Source: Chryseobacterium sp. UBA6632 | GTDB taxonomy: Bacteria > Bacteroidota > Bacteroidia > Flavobacteriales > Weeksellaceae | Direction of reading: 5' to 3' | Length of the DNA: 5,982 bases | NCBI GenBank assembly: GCA_002455915.1 | Contig: DKLU01000497.1 | Location: 1 to 5,982, forward strand | In this document: positions 5,380 through 5,982 of the stretch, in pieces | Position numbering within the stretch: the stretch's first letter is position 1 | How the letters are laid out: every line of letters starts with the position of its first letter | Program-made: the position numbers and the translations under genes | Notes under the pieces: generated by a model | Told to the model about the DNA's origin: nothing | What the model saw: only the letters and a program-made list of their open reading frames with translations | The model's database searches: none

Positions 5380-5982
5380 TTTTGCATTCTTATCCCCACC
5401 GAGAACTAATAAAATGGTTTTCAAAATAATAACAAGATCCAGCGCAAAACTCCAATTTCTCACATAGAAAGCATCTGCCAGCACACGTTTTTTCATCTCC
5501 ACTTCTACGTCTCCCGAATCTCCACGCAGGCCGTTTACCTGTGCCAAACCTGTAATTCCCGGGCTTGCCATACTTCTCAAGCTGTATCTTCCGATCTTGG
5601 GCTTGTAATAATCATCAACAGCCAACATGTGCGGTCTAGGGCCAACAATCGACATTTCGCCTTTCAAAACATTCAAAAACTGAGGCATTTCATCAAGACT
5701 GGTTTTTCTTAAAAATTTACCAATCTTGGTGATTCGCGAGTCGTTTTCGCTGGTTGTTTTGGTTGTCGATTCATCATTCACCACCATGGTTCGGAATTTA
5801 ATGCAACTAAAAACCTCTTCATGAAAACCATATCTTTTCTGTATGAAAAAAACAGGCCCTTTTGATGTTGATTTAATTAAAATTGCAATAATTGGGAAAA
5901 GCCAAGAGCAAATTCCCACCAAAACGAAGATGGAAAATAGAATATCGAACGTTCTTTTCATCAGAAAATTCGAATAATAATC
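5377..5982 (-). CDS. Polyprenyl-phosphate sugar-1-phosphate transferase, catalytic domain (5' end probably outside window)
   Basis: This is the bacterial sugar transferase domain of WcaJ/PglC-type enzymes, which move a sugar-1-phosphate from a nucleotide sugar to undecaprenyl phosphate to start exopolysaccharide, O-antigen or glycan synthesis at the inner membrane. Counting from the ATG at 5961 (194 residues), it shows KRTFDILFS (2-10), a membrane helix with Pro23 as in re-entrant helices, SKGPVFFIQKRYG (33-45), KFRTM (55-59), the catalytic Asp-Glu pair in TSLDEMPQ (87-94), IVGPRPHM (105-112), SPGITGLAQVNGLRGD (133-148) and a final VRNWSFALDLVIILKTI. The frame stays open upstream to the edge (DYYSNFL before this Met), and the PRPHM and NWS motifs resemble long WcaJ-type proteins of about 450 residues. 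I therefore think this is the C-terminal domain of a long enzyme; a short PglC-like protein starting at 5961 is the alternative. The sugar specificity cannot be read. Confidence 0.88.
   Translation of the reverse strand, partial: DYYSNFLMKRTFDILFSIFVLVGICSWLFPIIAILIKSTSKGPVFFIQKRYGFHEEVFSCIKFRTMVVNDESTTKTTSENDSRITKIGKFLRKTSLDEMPQFLNVLKGEMSIVGPRPHMLAVDDYYKPKIGRYSLRSMASPGITGLAQVNGLRGDSGDVEVEMKKRVLADAFYVRNWSFALDLVIILKTILLVLGGDKNAK

Overview
The window looks like a chromosomal stretch from a low-GC member of the Bacteroidota, most likely Flavobacteriia close to Chryseobacterium. Several signs agree: AT-rich spacers, start codons without Shine-Dalgarno sequences, candidate promoters of the TAnnTTTG type, Sec signal peptides cut just before Gln (FA|Q, SA|Q), a DUF4251 protein and a PorT-type outer-membrane barrel. 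The genus is inferred from protein style; no marker gene is present.

Left part (1-1747): the C-terminal tail of an unidentified protein runs off the left edge and is followed after 18 bases by meaB, the GTPase chaperone of B12-dependent methylmalonyl-CoA mutase. meaB converges on a secreted DUF4251 gene; the two coding ends overlap by 17 bp, so no terminator fits between them.

Middle part (1748-3104): a 109-bp divergent spacer leads to an M48 zinc-protease lipoprotein. A strong hairpin terminator follows, and its 3' arm also contains a consensus-like -7 box for the next gene. That gene encodes a 104-residue membrane protein with a five-glycine zipper in its second membrane helix and a heptad coiled coil. 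A hairpin over its stop codon separates it from the convergent operon.

Right part (3105-5982, all minus strand): in transcription order, a polyprenyl-phosphate sugar-1-phosphate transferase whose frame is open at the window edge, a 109-bp spacer with inverted repeats, then a tightly overlapping trio of MlaE-type permease, MlaF-type ATPase and an 8-strand-type outer-membrane barrel. The permease stop and ATPase start share one base, and the ATPase end overlaps the barrel start by 17 bp. The trio suggests phospholipid or lipid transport across the envelope, although no MCE (MlaD) subunit is encoded here.

Most of the window is ordinary core-genome content. The best leads for something new are the MlaE-MlaF-barrel arrangement, the glycine-zipper/coiled-coil protein and the NKxD-to-NKVE change in MeaB. 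No mobile elements, CRISPR arrays, tRNAs or rRNAs were seen.
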